A DNA stretch of 64,000 bases from Vagococcus allomyrinae (lineage in GTDB: Bacteria > Bacillota > Bacilli > Lactobacillales > Vagococcaceae). A program made the translations under genes and the position numbers. Each line of letters opens with the position of its first letter. Position 1 is the first letter of the stretch. The DNA lies in NCBI RefSeq assembly GCF_017829975.1, contig NZ_JAEEGA010000013.1:115234-179233 (forward strand), read 5' to 3'. This document shows, in pieces, positions 34,589 through 43,390 of this stretch. The notes under the pieces were generated by a model. It was not told the DNA's origin. It searched no databases and saw only the letters and a program-made list of their open reading frames with translations.

Positions 34589-35548
34589 ATGAGTCAGAGA
34601 AAAGAGAAGGAAAAAATAATTTTAGTTGGAGCCGGAGATGTGGGTTCCAGTTATGCATTTGCCTTAGTCGCCCAAAATATCGGCCGAGAATTGGGCATCA
34701 TTGATTTGGATACGGGGAAGAGTGAGGGCGATGCCCTTGATTTATCAGACGGTTTGGCCTTTACCTCTCCTAAAAAGATTTATGCCGCGACCTATGATGA
34801 TTGTAGCGATGCTGATTTAGTGGTAATAACAGCAGGGGCTGCCCAAAAAGAAGGGGAAACTCGTCTTGATTTGATCAATAAAAACTTAAAAATAACCAAA
34901 GGCATTGTCGACAGCATTATGGCGAGCGGCTTTGACGGGATTTTTCTGGTAGCCAGCAATCCGGTGGACATTTTAACGTATGCTGTTTGGAAGTTTTCGG
35001 GGCTACCGACAAATCGCGTGATCGGGTCAGGAACCTCCCTTGACAGCGCCCGCTTCAGACGAGCTTTGGCAAACTTAACAGATGTGGATGCTCGAGATGT
35101 CCATGCGTATATCATCGGCGAACACGGCGATACTCAATTCCCCGTGTGGTCCCATGCCAACATCGGTGGGTTACAAATTTACGAATGGGTCAGAGAGCAC
35201 CCGGAAATTACTGAGGACAGCTTAATCGAGTTGGTGACAGGTGTTCGTGATGCTGCTTATAAAATTATTCAACGCAAAGGTTCAACGCACTACGGAATTG
35301 CCATTGCTTTGGCACGAATTACCAAAGCGATCTTTGATGATGAAAATGCCATCTTGCCGCTATCGGTTTATTTAGATGGTGAGTATGGCGAAAAAGATAT
35401 TTACATCGGTTCACCGGCGATTATTAATCGCGAAGGCATTAAGAGCGTTCTTGAAATTCCCTTAAACGATTTGGAAAAACAAAAAATGCAAGACTCCGTT
35501 TCAACGATTAGAGAGATGCAAACGGGTGCCTTTGAAAAATTGAAATAA
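34589..35548 (+). CDS. ldh: L-lactate dehydrogenase
   Basis: Reduces pyruvate to L-lactate with NADH. 319 residues; nucleotide loop [11 protein letters not shown], substrate-specificity Gln86 (AAQKEGETR, with Arg92), Arg155 and catalytic His179 in IGEHGD. AAAGGGG lies before the ATG. A weak TTTTCA / TAAAAT promoter (34511-34540) may drive it. Single-gene unit. Whether it is the main Ldh or a paralogue is not shown. Confidence 0.95.
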   Translation: MSQRKEKEKIILVGAGDVGSSYAFALVAQNIGRELGIIDLDTGKSEGDALDLSDGLAFTSPKKIYAATYDDCSDADLVVITAGAAQKEGETRLDLINKNLKITKGIVDSIMASGFDGIFLVASNPVDILTYAVWKFSGLPTNRVIGSGTSLDSARFRRALANLTDVDARDVHAYIIGEHGDTQFPVWSHANIGGLQIYEWVREHPEITEDSLIELVTGVRDAAYKIIQRKGSTHYGIAIALARITKAIFDDENAILPLSVYLDGEYGEKDIYIGSPAIINREGIKSVLEIPLNDLEKQKMQDSVSTIREMQTGAFEKLK

Positions 35549-35551
35549 GCC

Positions 35552-35588
35552 AAAGAAGCAAGTAGCCAACAGGCCGCTTGCTTCTTTT
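35552..35588. terminator. Bidirectional terminator between ldh and the GyrI-like gene
   Basis: 11-bp stem AAAGAAGCAAG / CTTGCTTCTTT followed by T. Confidence 0.85.
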
Positions 35589-35590
35589 AA

Positions 35591-36208
35591 TTAGTGAATC
35601 GGAAAGCGTAAGACCGTCTTTAGTTTACTAGCCTCGACTTTTTCCGCATTGGATAAATAAATTTCTTTGTGGATATGACCGACCCGTTGAAGGCCATGCT
35701 CCTGACAGTATTGAGACATGATCTCAAAGCTGACTGGTTCAGAGTCATAACTTCCCACATGGAGCATCTGTAAATTTTTTCCTTCAGTAATGGTTTCTAA
35801 CTGGACTCGTTCAGCCTGATCAGCCCCTATTTTTTTTACGACTCCCGCTTTAACGGCAGTCATTAACTCGGCGGTGACAAATTCTGGTTGGCGAATCATC
35901 AGGTGGTAAATAAACTGATCTTTATCCAAGGGCTGTCCGGGGACCGGTACTACTTTTGAATCCCAGAAGGCTTCAAGGGGGAAGACCGTATAATCAAAAT
36001 AGCCCGCTGTTTCGATGCCTTTTTTAGGTGACATCTTAATGCCGTAAGAATAGGCGTAAAGGGCTTGAATAGCCGCCTTAAAGCCTGGACCATTAGGGTT
36101 CCCTTCCCCCTTTATCGTCAGGTACTGTAGGGGTGGCAGTTCAATCACTGTCGGGATAGCCTTTGGTAAATACAATTCCTTGTCTTTTTTGCGCCATTCG
36201 TATTTCAT
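35591..36208 (-). CDS. GyrI-like small-molecule-binding protein
   Basis: 205 residues of the GyrI-like superfamily, of the long branch that starts KYEWRKKDKELYLPK and has IKGEGNPNGPGF, AYSYGIKMSPKKG and HKEIYLSN. Members of this branch in Listeria and Staphylococcus have been reported to hydrolyse cyclopropanoid genotoxins, so detoxification is possible. A MerR regulator whose own sensor domain is also GyrI-like is upstream, with a MerR-type promoter in between. Start ATG 36208 after GGAGG. Confidence 0.85.
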   Translation of the reverse strand: MKYEWRKKDKELYLPKAIPTVIELPPLQYLTIKGEGNPNGPGFKAAIQALYAYSYGIKMSPKKGIETAGYFDYTVFPLEAFWDSKVVPVPGQPLDKDQFIYHLMIRQPEFVTAELMTAVKAGVVKKIGADQAERVQLETITEGKNLQMLHVGSYDSEPVSFEIMSQYCQEHGLQRVGHIHKEIYLSNAEKVEASKLKTVLRFPIH

Positions 36209-36245
36209 CTCTTTAACCTCCATTAGTGTTTATCGTGTTAAATTT

Positions 36246-36277
36246 AGTGTAAGCTCTCTAGCACAGGGGAGAGTCAA
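36246..36277 (-). promoter_or_regulatory. MerR-type promoter of the GyrI-like gene
   Basis: On the minus strand TTGACT and TTACAC are 19 bases apart, with the dyad CTCTC-N10-GAGAG between them. A long 19-20 base spacer holding a dyad is the hallmark of promoters that MerR proteins activate by untwisting. Confidence 0.6.
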
Positions 36278-36286
36278 GGGGGAATG

Positions 36287-37096
36287 TTATGCAGGGCTAA
36301 AGGGAATCGACAATTGGGTTTCATACGAGTTGGGATTCCCCAAAAACGTTTTACCCGGCCCTTTTAGGTAGACTTCTCTTGAAGGGAAGTTTAGGCGGTA
36401 ACGCTGTTTTTTTGCGTAATCCATAAGGGCCTTATAGGAACGAGAAAGGCTGTCATAACCGCCGTAATGGATCACTTGCAAGACAGGTTCTGCCGGCAGT
36501 TGCCAAAACTGGATGTTGGCATCCTTCAGTGTGAAGCGTTGCTTAACGGGCAAACAAACGCGAATGGTTGCTTGTTCTTGGTAGTTATCATCGTAAAGCA
36601 ACGTCGTCACAGGGCCAGCGGTGTATTTGCCAGCGGCTTTGTACAACTGGCCAATCAGAGTGCCCACATCTTCGTAGCGACCGTAAAATTGTCGGCTAAT
36701 CGTCAGCTGTGAAAGACTGTCGGTTTCTTCAATAAAGGCCTGCTTCTCCATTTTAGTGACCGTTTGTTGTCTGTTGATTTCTCGACTAAGGGCGTCGGTT
36801 AGCTCTTTGTCAGCTGCTATTCGCTGGTTGACCTGTTGTTGTTTTTCCTTTAAAAAGAATTGGAAATCTTCTGGGCCGCGGCTGTTTTTAAGGACATCTT
36901 TGATTTCCAATATGGAGAAGTCAAAGCGCCGTAAGAGGGAAATTTTAAGGGCTTGTTGGTAGTTAGCTTCATCGTAATAGCGATAGCCCGTCTGTTCGTC
37001 ACGCTTATAAGGAATTAATAAGCCTTCCTTATCATAATAATGAAGGGTTTTAACCGTTAATTTAGTTATTTTAGAAAATTCGCTAATTAAGTACAT
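36287..37096 (-). CDS. MerR-family regulator with GyrI-like effector domain
   Basis: 269 residues. N-terminal MerR helix-turn-helix (ISEFSKITKLTVKTLHYYDKEGL), coiled-coil dimer helix around 85-120, then a GyrI-like ligand domain ending in SREVYLKGPGK ... ETQLSIPF. BmrR-like in layout, so it likely binds a hydrophobic or cationic compound and turns on the GyrI-like gene downstream. Confidence 0.9.
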   Translation of the reverse strand: MYLISEFSKITKLTVKTLHYYDKEGLLIPYKRDEQTGYRYYDEANYQQALKISLLRRFDFSILEIKDVLKNSRGPEDFQFFLKEKQQQVNQRIAADKELTDALSREINRQQTVTKMEKQAFIEETDSLSQLTISRQFYGRYEDVGTLIGQLYKAAGKYTAGPVTTLLYDDNYQEQATIRVCLPVKQRFTLKDANIQFWQLPAEPVLQVIHYGGYDSLSRSYKALMDYAKKQRYRLNFPSREVYLKGPGKTFLGNPNSYETQLSIPFSPA

Positions 37097-37146
37097 CGAG
37101 AGACTCCTTTAATCCTATGATAAAGTAATCATAGCATATCTTACCA

Positions 37147-37174
37147 GAAAAAAAGAAGCCTCAAGAGGCTTCTT
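37147..37174 (-). terminator. Terminator region between MerR and VOC genes
   Basis: 10-bp stem AAGAAGCCTC / GAGGCTTCTT with a two-base loop and, on the minus strand, a run of T residues. It ends the VOC gene transcript. Confidence 0.8.
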
Positions 37175-37256
37175 AACCAGCAAAGCGAGATTAGCCAAAC
37201 ATTGCCGTAAACAATTAGACACTTAGTTCCTTTTGGGTGGTGATAGGCGCTGCTGA

Positions 37257-38099
37257 TTAGTTAGTGGCAACCACATAGCGAAACTTGATGCCGTTTGGAT
37301 CATGAAAAACTAAGGCTTGTTCTTCTATGGTGAAGGGGTAGTTTTGCGTCTTCATGGCCCCTTGGGTCTCTGCCATGACTTGGTCAGAGACGTTAACTAA
37401 AATCTCGTTGATTCCCGGTGTTCCGTCTTGATTGTCAGGGAAGTTGCGGGTGGTCCAAATATTACCGGCAAATTGATGGTGATACCCATCTTTGCCATAA
37501 AAAGCGGCTTGCTGACCAAATTCTGTGGTAATGGTGAAGCCTAAGACCTCATGGAAAAAAGAGCTAGTTTCTGGAACAGTGGAGACGGCCAAATGAACAT
37601 GGCCGATAAAGGTTTCATCGGCTAGGTGTTGGAATTCTTGAGTAGCCGCGGCTAACACCCCTTCCACATCCATCGCTTCGGTCACTCCGACGATAATCCC
37701 ATTGTCACGGAGGTCCCATTGATCTTCAGGTTTGTCAGCGTAAACTTCAATTCCGTTTCCTTCAGGGTCAGCCAGATAAACAGCTTCGCTATAGCCGTGG
37801 TCGCTAGCACCTTGAATCGGGTATTGGCTGATCGCCAGATGACGTAGAAAATTGCCGAGAGCTGCGCGATTTGGCAGTAAATAGGCCACGTGATACAGGC
37901 CGCTTGTCCGCTCTTGAGGTTCCGTGGTGTGAACGAGCTCTAGCAAGATTTCCCCAGTGCGTTTAATCCCCAGCTTAACAGTGTCTTCGGTTTTTGCTAA
38001 AAGGGTTAATCCCATAGTCTCTTCATAAAACTGGGTCATTTTAGTTAAGTCTCTGGCATTTAAAGTGACGGTTTGAATTTTATAGTTATTTAAGTTCAT
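37257..38099 (-). CDS. VOC-family dioxygenase-like protein (CatE type)
   Basis: 280 residues with two vicinal-oxygen-chelate modules (about 8-125 and 165-280). Metal ligands are visible as His in GLYHVAYL, Glu in GIEVYAD, His in GHVHLAV. It resembles B. subtilis CatE (catechol-2,3-dioxygenase) and related glyoxalase-fold proteins. Substrate not shown. Single gene. Confidence 0.87.
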   Translation of the reverse strand: MNLNNYKIQTVTLNARDLTKMTQFYEETMGLTLLAKTEDTVKLGIKRTGEILLELVHTTEPQERTSGLYHVAYLLPNRAALGNFLRHLAISQYPIQGASDHGYSEAVYLADPEGNGIEVYADKPEDQWDLRDNGIIVGVTEAMDVEGVLAAATQEFQHLADETFIGHVHLAVSTVPETSSFFHEVLGFTITTEFGQQAAFYGKDGYHHQFAGNIWTTRNFPDNQDGTPGINEILVNVSDQVMAETQGAMKTQNYPFTIEEQALVFHDPNGIKFRYVVATN

Positions 38100-38246
38100 T
38101 AGAATACCAACTTTCTATCATTAATTGATAAGACAAGCATACACTAAAATAAAGTTACTTACAAATAATAAGTATTGGAAGTGGTTAGCTGTTTCAATTA
38201 TTACCTTAGTTAAAGATGAAACTTGAGAAAGTTAGTGATAAATACC

Positions 38247-38255
38247 TGATATACT
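38247..38255 (+). promoter_or_regulatory. Extended -10 promoter of a candidate small RNA
   Basis: TGATATACT (TGn plus TATACT); a TTGAGA at 38223-38228 is 21 bases away and too far for a normal -35. Transcription would begin near 38262. Confidence 0.5.
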
Positions 38256-38261
38256 GAATGT

Positions 38262-38420
38262 ATTGTTAGGAAGAAGCCAAAACAAGTCGCAAGAGCCCCC
38301 TCGAAACGATCAGTTAAACCAGTGGTTAAAGAGCGCTTCTTTCTAATCAATTGATTTAGTGGCAGCTAAGGCTAATTAAGGCGTAATCACCTGTTTTTTT
38401 TTAGCAAAACAGGTTTTTTT
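38262..38420 (+). ncRNA. Candidate small structured RNA (about 160 nt)
   Basis: The first 16 bases of the predicted transcript (ATTGTTAGGAAGAAGC) pair with 38335-38351 (16 pairs, two G-T, one bulge). A small hairpin AACC-AGT-GGTT lies inside the loop at 38317-38327. The end is a strong terminator (CCTGTTTT / AAAACAGG, seven T). No open frame with a binding site is in it. It may be a free RNA or an attenuator of the HAD gene downstream. I cannot place it in a known RNA family. Confidence 0.55.
38390..38420 (+). terminator. Terminator of the candidate small RNA
   Basis: 8-bp stem CCTGTTTT / AAAACAGG followed by seven T residues, 84 bases ahead of the HAD gene. Confidence 0.8.
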
Positions 38421-38503
38421 CTGTTGTTTCCGGGTATCGATGACTATCTCTGGCGGAGGATTATTGCTATGCTAGAGGTAAGGAAAAGATGGAGGATGAC
38501 CAA

Positions 38504-39340
38504 ATGACCTATAAGTTAATTGCATGTGATTTAGATGAAACACTGTTGAATCAAGAACATCGGGTAGCCAATCGAAATATTGCGGCCATCAAACGGGCTC
38601 AACAGGAATATGGTGTTAAGTTTGTACCGGCCACCGGTCGCGGTTATGCGTCTGTTCAGGAGACATTGAAAGAACTGGGGTTGTACGATGTCGCTGAGGA
38701 ATATGTCTTATCTTTTAACGGCGGTGCGTTGACTGAAAACAAAGGCAATCGCTTGTTGCAGTTCAAAGGCATGCCTTTTGATAAGATGAAAGAACTGTTT
38801 GACTTTGGTTTACAACAGGATGTTTGTATCCATGTCTACACGCAAGAAGAGCTTTTTGTGTTTAGGATGTCTGCTAGTGAGCAAGCTCGTTTTGACAGTG
38901 GCGATATGGTTTATCATCATCAGATAAGCGATTCGGTGGCATTTTTAAAAGAGCAAACCATTGCCAAAATCCTGTTTCAAAACACTGACACAGACTATTT
39001 AAAGAGCTTGGAGCCCAAAGTTAGCAGTTTAACCGATGGTCAGTGTGAAGTCAGTTACTCTTCTAATCGCTACATGGAGTTTAATAGTTTGGGAATCGAT
39101 AAAGGTCAAGGTCTGAGAGACCTTGCGGAGCTGTTGGGAATTGAGATGAGTGAGACCATTGCAGTTGGCGATAACTACAATGATCTGGCCATGTTAAAAG
39201 CCGCTGGTTTATCAGTGGCCGCCGCTAATGGAGTGCCTGAGGTGAAAGCTGTTTGTGATTATGTCACCCAGGCCGATCATAATGAGGGCGTTGTGGCAGA
39301 ATTGATTGAAACGTATATTTTTAACGAGGCAGACGCTTAG
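38504..39340 (+). CDS. Cof-type HAD phosphatase
   Basis: 278 residues: motif I CDLDETLL, motif II-like ATGRGY, motif III/IV IDKGQGLRDL ... AVGDNYNDLAML. Class IIB cap. Removes phosphate from sugar phosphates or flavin/pyridoxal precursors; substrate not shown. ATG at 38504 follows GGAGG; the in-frame ATG at 38489 is part of the binding-site region. Confidence 0.92.
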   Translation: MTYKLIACDLDETLLNQEHRVANRNIAAIKRAQQEYGVKFVPATGRGYASVQETLKELGLYDVAEEYVLSFNGGALTENKGNRLLQFKGMPFDKMKELFDFGLQQDVCIHVYTQEELFVFRMSASEQARFDSGDMVYHHQISDSVAFLKEQTIAKILFQNTDTDYLKSLEPKVSSLTDGQCEVSYSSNRYMEFNSLGIDKGQGLRDLAELLGIEMSETIAVGDNYNDLAMLKAAGLSVAAANGVPEVKAVCDYVTQADHNEGVVAELIETYIFNEADA

Positions 39341-39359
39341 TCTCATCCAAGAAGCAATC

Positions 39360-39392
39360 AAGAGTGGGCATATTAGACTGCCCACTCTTTTT
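39360..39392 (+). terminator. Terminator after the HAD gene
   Basis: 11-bp stem AAGAGTGGGCA / TGCCCACTCTT with an eight-base loop and T-run. Confidence 0.88.
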
Positions 39393-39459
39393 GCTGTTTT
39401 GAGTGATTCTGCTTTTTTTCAGTCCAGAAGCGTGCTATGTTAGAAGGGATGAGTTCCTC

Positions 39460-39515
39460 TTTAAGAAAGATTTAAGAAAATGACGAAGAGAAATTTAACA
39501 GTTAGTCGCTATAAT
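39460..39515 (+). promoter_or_regulatory. Two-component operon promoter with phased direct repeats
   Basis: TTTAAGAAA occurs at 39460 and again at 39471, 11 bases apart, and a related TTTAACA at 39494. TATAAT at 39510-39515 is the likely -10. OmpR-type regulators usually bind such 11-base-phased direct repeats, so self-regulation is likely. Confidence 0.5.
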
Positions 39516-39581
39516 AGAGTTATCTTCTTAAGGAAATGAAACAACCCGCAAGAATGCCGGGACTGGAGAGATGGAGGAAAC

Positions 39582-40277
39582 ATGATGAAAAAAGTGATAT
39601 TAGTCGTCGATGATGACGCTGAAATTAGACAGGCGATTCGCATCTATTTAGAACAAGAAAACTACGAAGTGATCGAAGCCGGCGATGGCTTAGAAGCCCT
39701 TGCCGTGCTGAAAGAGACCACTGTCCACTTGATTATCTTAGACATTATGATGCCTAATTTAGATGGGATCATTACCACCTATAAAATTCGAGAACTGAAC
39801 AATGTTCCCATACTGATGTTAAGTGCTAAAAGCGAAGACATCGACAAGATTCACGGATTGCAAGTGGGTGCCGATGATTATCTCACAAAACCCTTTAGCC
39901 CAATGGAGTTATTGGCACGAGTGAAGTCGATGTTGCGGCGCTATTTAACCTTAGGTGAATTTGAAAAAGGCTCAAAAGATCTTTTAAGATTAAATGGTTT
40001 GGAACTGGATAAAGTGGCTAAGACGATCAAAGTGGAAGGTCAAGAAGTTAAAATGACTAAAACGGAATTTAAAATCACCGAGTTGTTAATGAGTCATCCT
40101 GGTCGTGTTTTTTCCATTGATGAAATTTATGAATCCGTCTGGGAAGAACCGAGTTTTAATTCAGATAACACGGTGTCGGTCCACATCCGTAAAATTCGCG
40201 AAAAGATTGAACTAAATCCGAAGGAACCGAAAAATTTAAAGGTGGTGTGGGGCGTTGGCTATAAAATGGAAAAATAG
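39582..40277 (+). CDS. OmpR/PhoB-family response regulator
   Basis: 231 residues: receiver domain with Asp54 (LIILDIMMPN) and Lys in LTKPF, and a winged-helix DNA-binding domain ending KVVWGVGYKMEK. VanR/YycF-like in look. A second ATG follows the first by three bases; GGAGGAAA precedes both. Overlaps the kinase gene by 23 bases. Confidence 0.93.
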   Translation: MMKKVILVVDDDAEIRQAIRIYLEQENYEVIEAGDGLEALAVLKETTVHLIILDIMMPNLDGIITTYKIRELNNVPILMLSAKSEDIDKIHGLQVGADDYLTKPFSPMELLARVKSMLRRYLTLGEFEKGSKDLLRLNGLELDKVAKTIKVEGQEVKMTKTEFKITELLMSHPGRVFSIDEIYESVWEEPSFNSDNTVSVHIRKIREKIELNPKEPKNLKVVWGVGYKMEK

Positions 40278-42426
40278 TTATACCCTTTTTGTGGCAACGT
40301 TGTTATTAGTCATCGGTAGTATGGTGATGTTAAATAACAAAGGCGCTAACTACGAGGAAGTTGATAAAGACTACCAGCTGGAAAATGAAATTGGCCCGAA
40401 GTTTGTCCTAAACTACGTGGAAAAACTAGATGAGAAGGATTTGTCGACGGACTTAGTTACCAGTTATATGGTCGATAACTACCGTTATGAGTATGGCGAT
40501 TTGGAATTTCAAGTCCAAGATATTAACAACCAGTACAAAGGGTTAATCAAAGCCGCTGATGAAAAAAAAGAAAACAAGTTAGTTGAGAGCTTAACGGCGG
40601 AACGTGATAGTAAACTGTTGGATATTGTGTCCAACTATACGAACAATGGGGCTGTTAAGAAAAAAATTGTCGAACGAGACATTGACCGGTTGTTAAAAGC
40701 ACAACCGAAAACGATCAAGCGCTTAAAAAAAGAGAACACCGATTACGCAGACGACAATTACATCTATTATTTTGAAGGGGAAGACGGGTTTGTGGTCACT
40801 AATTTGGCCACTAAGCCCCTCAGTCATAAAGGCAAAGATATTAAAGCGGCAATGGCAACCGAAAAAATATTAAACGTCAACAAAACAGCCATTTGGGCCC
40901 CTTTCCCAGATGAGTTGTTGGAAGTAGAAACCCTTAGTCAAAACGACATGGGCGATGGCTTTTCAATTAGCGGTTATGTCGCCACTAAAGAAGGCTCTGA
41001 TGTGGCACTGTTAAAACAAAAAGTGGCCCAAGATAAAAAAAGACAAGGTTTCCTCTTTATGTGTGGCGTTTTTCTAGTTGCTGTTGGGGCCATTTTAGCC
41101 ATGAGATTTGTCTGGCAGCCTGTTTATTTTAGCGAACAAGCAGCGGCTATCCAACGAATTCCCTTAGATGTGCGCTTACTGTTCTTGGCAATCTTAGGCT
41201 TGATCACGTTATTCACTTGGTTGATCTCGCCAGGGATGCCACTGCTGTCTTTTCGTGCCTTCTTCTTCTTTATTTTTGCCTACTCGGGGATCTTTAGCGG
41301 GTTGTGTTTAGTTAAAAATCTGTGGCTAACAATAAAAAAAGCCGAAGGGTATCCGGATTTTCCAACACAAGCCAAAGAGAGCCTCTTAGTTCGGGGCAAT
41401 CAGCAAATTCGTCGTTGGCTTGGCCGCTTACCAGTGACGCTTAAAGTGCTAGCTGTTTTGGCTTATGGCTTCGCTGTTAGTTTTTTTTGGATGCTGCTGG
41501 TGATGAGAGATGCTAGTCCGCTAACTGCCATGTTTATGTTGACGATCATGTTATCTGTGGTCATCTTACCCTTGATTATAAGAGAATACCGCTTGGCCAA
41601 GTTATTAAAACGACCTCAGGAAATTTTAGAGCGCAATCAAGAGACGGCTCGACCGACGGAAATCAGTGAAGACATTAGTGACAATTTAAATCATATTGAT
41701 CAAATCATTAGTACCACCCATGATAATCGTCAACGAAGTGAAAACTTGAAGGCGGAGTTATTGACCAATGTTAGTCACGATCTGCGAACGCCACTGACGT
41801 CGATTATTTCCTATGGTGATTTATTGACCAAAGAAGGGCTTAAAGAAAAGGATCGTCAGGAATATACCGCGATCATCAATCGTAAAGCCATGCGCATGAA
41901 AAATTTGATTGACGATTTATTTGCTGTCACCAAAATGAATAATGGTGAGATCAAATTGACAAAAAAAGTTATTAACTTGGGTCAACTGTTGCAGCAATCA
42001 ATCGCTGAATACAGTGAAGAATTGGCGGAAAAAGACTTAAAGATGATGTATAGTAAACCAGAAGAGCCTGTGATGATGGCCATTGACGGCGATCGGATGT
42101 GGCGGGTTTTTGACAATTTAATCGGCAATGTGATCAAATACGCCATGCCTAGCACGCGGGTCTACTTAAAATTGGAAGATCTGGGGAATGGGGTTAAGGT
42201 CGAATTAAAAAATATCTCCCTCCATGAATTAAACGAGGATGCTAGCACACTGGTCGAGCGCTTTACCCGCGGCGATGAAGCGCGAAATACCGAAGGCTCG
42301 GGCTTGGGGTTGGCGATTGCCAATTCGATTGTCAGTTTACACGACGGGCGCTTTGAGATTGTTGTTGACGGGGATATGTTTAAAATTATCATTTATTTGC
42401 CAAAGGAACAGCAAGAGAACCCCTAA
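40255..42426 (+). CDS. Multi-membrane-span sensor histidine kinase
   Basis: 723 residues. One membrane helix near residues 9-25, an extracellular domain to about 260 rich in Lys/Asp/Glu, then about five more membrane helices to 440, HisKA with His508 (NVSHDLRTPLTSI) and HATPase (FDNLIGNVIKYA, GSGLGLAIA). No HAMP domain is evident. The start is a TTG at 40255, six bases after AAGGTGGTG, inside the regulator gene. The signal is unknown; the large outer domain suggests a cell-envelope signal. Confidence 0.9.
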   Translation: MAIKWKNSYTLFVATLLLVIGSMVMLNNKGANYEEVDKDYQLENEIGPKFVLNYVEKLDEKDLSTDLVTSYMVDNYRYEYGDLEFQVQDINNQYKGLIKAADEKKENKLVESLTAERDSKLLDIVSNYTNNGAVKKKIVERDIDRLLKAQPKTIKRLKKENTDYADDNYIYYFEGEDGFVVTNLATKPLSHKGKDIKAAMATEKILNVNKTAIWAPFPDELLEVETLSQNDMGDGFSISGYVATKEGSDVALLKQKVAQDKKRQGFLFMCGVFLVAVGAILAMRFVWQPVYFSEQAAAIQRIPLDVRLLFLAILGLITLFTWLISPGMPLLSFRAFFFFIFAYSGIFSGLCLVKNLWLTIKKAEGYPDFPTQAKESLLVRGNQQIRRWLGRLPVTLKVLAVLAYGFAVSFFWMLLVMRDASPLTAMFMLTIMLSVVILPLIIREYRLAKLLKRPQEILERNQETARPTEISEDISDNLNHIDQIISTTHDNRQRSENLKAELLTNVSHDLRTPLTSIISYGDLLTKEGLKEKDRQEYTAIINRKAMRMKNLIDDLFAVTKMNNGEIKLTKKVINLGQLLQQSIAEYSEELAEKDLKMMYSKPEEPVMMAIDGDRMWRVFDNLIGNVIKYAMPSTRVYLKLEDLGNGVKVELKNISLHELNEDASTLVERFTRGDEARNTEGSGLGLAIANSIVSLHDGRFEIVVDGDMFKIIIYLPKEQQENP

Positions 42427-42474
42427 ACAAACCAGAATCTTGAAAGAGGGGGTTAACCTCTTTCTGAGATCGCC

Positions 42475-42513
42475 AAAAAGGCTGAACAGGACCACTGTTC
42501 AGCCTTTTTTTTT
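42475..42513. terminator. Bidirectional terminator between kinase and degV genes
   Basis: GGCTGAACAG / CTGTTCAGCC with a five-base loop, A-run before and T-run after. A second hairpin (GAAAGAGG / CCTCTTTC) without a T-run lies at 42442-42464. Confidence 0.88.
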
Positions 42514-42517
42514 GCGA

Positions 42518-43375
42518 TTAATCCGTTCGTAATTGGACGCCCATGCCGATGACGCCAGGTCCGGTGTGAATCCCTAGAGCCGGGCTAACTTCGTCAAAGA
42601 AAAAGTCCTTAATATGGGGCAGACGAGCTTTAACGGCTTCTGCAAATTCCTTCGCTTCTTCAAGCGAGTTGCCATAAGCAACACCAATATCGTAAGAAGT
42701 GTGGTTGCCGATAAATTCTTCTGCCACAAGGAGCATCTTATCAAGACTGCGTTTTCGTCCCCGAGCCTTGCTGACAGTATGGTATATCCCATCAGGATTA
42801 CAAGAAATAACCGGATTCAAATTGAGGGCTGTGCCTAAAATGGAAGAAACCAATCCGATGCGGCCCCCTTTTTTTAGGTATTCTAATGTAGGAATACTAA
42901 AAAACACGCGGGTGTCGATCACATTTTTTTCCAATTTTTCTTTAAGCGCAGGTAAATCCAAGCCCTCATCGATCAGCCGTTTAGCGTAAACGCCTTGCAG
43001 GCCGCCACCAATCCCAATATTTTTAGTGTCGATCATCAAGACCTCTAATTGAGGATAGTCCTTGCTCATTAATTGTAAAATATTGTGAGTGCCGCTTAAG
43101 CCACTTGAAATCGTGGAGATGACTAACTTTTTATACCCGTCGGCCATAATTTGATTGAAGACATTATGAATGGACTGGCCATCTGGCAACGACGTAGAGG
43201 GGATCTCCACACTCAAACGGTCGTAGATTTCTTTTGAAGTAATGGTCACTTTATCAATATAAGTGTTATCTTTGTAAATCACATTTAAGGGAATGACGTA
43301 GACACCGTCTTTTTCTAAAATAGAAGGAGGGACATCCATCCCCGAGTCTACCAAAAGTGCAATTTTCTCTGTCAT
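42518..43375 (-). CDS. DegV-family fatty-acid-binding protein
   Basis: 285 residues. VDSGMDVPPSIL, STSLPDGQS and SGLSGTHNI are DegV signatures lining the fatty acid site. DegV/FakB proteins present fatty acids to the kinase FakA for phosphorylation. It is just upstream of nothing else on this strand; the DUF1836 gene precedes it by 15 bases and is probably co-transcribed. Confidence 0.92.
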   Translation of the reverse strand: MTEKIALLVDSGMDVPPSILEKDGVYVIPLNVIYKDNTYIDKVTITSKEIYDRLSVEIPSTSLPDGQSIHNVFNQIMADGYKKLVISTISSGLSGTHNILQLMSKDYPQLEVLMIDTKNIGIGGGLQGVYAKRLIDEGLDLPALKEKLEKNVIDTRVFFSIPTLEYLKKGGRIGLVSSILGTALNLNPVISCNPDGIYHTVSKARGRKRSLDKMLLVAEEFIGNHTSYDIGVAYGNSLEEAKEFAEAVKARLPHIKDFFFDEVSPALGIHTGPGVIGMGVQLRTD

Positions 43376-43390
43376 AAGTATATACTCCTT

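Noticed and set aside
27847..38364. Shared motif (AACC-N3-GGTT hairpin and TTAGTGGCA) as proof that the 27.8-kb and 38.3-kb RNAs are one family
   Set aside because: TTAGTGGCA also occurs by chance at the end of the VOC gene near 37260, and the rest does not align.
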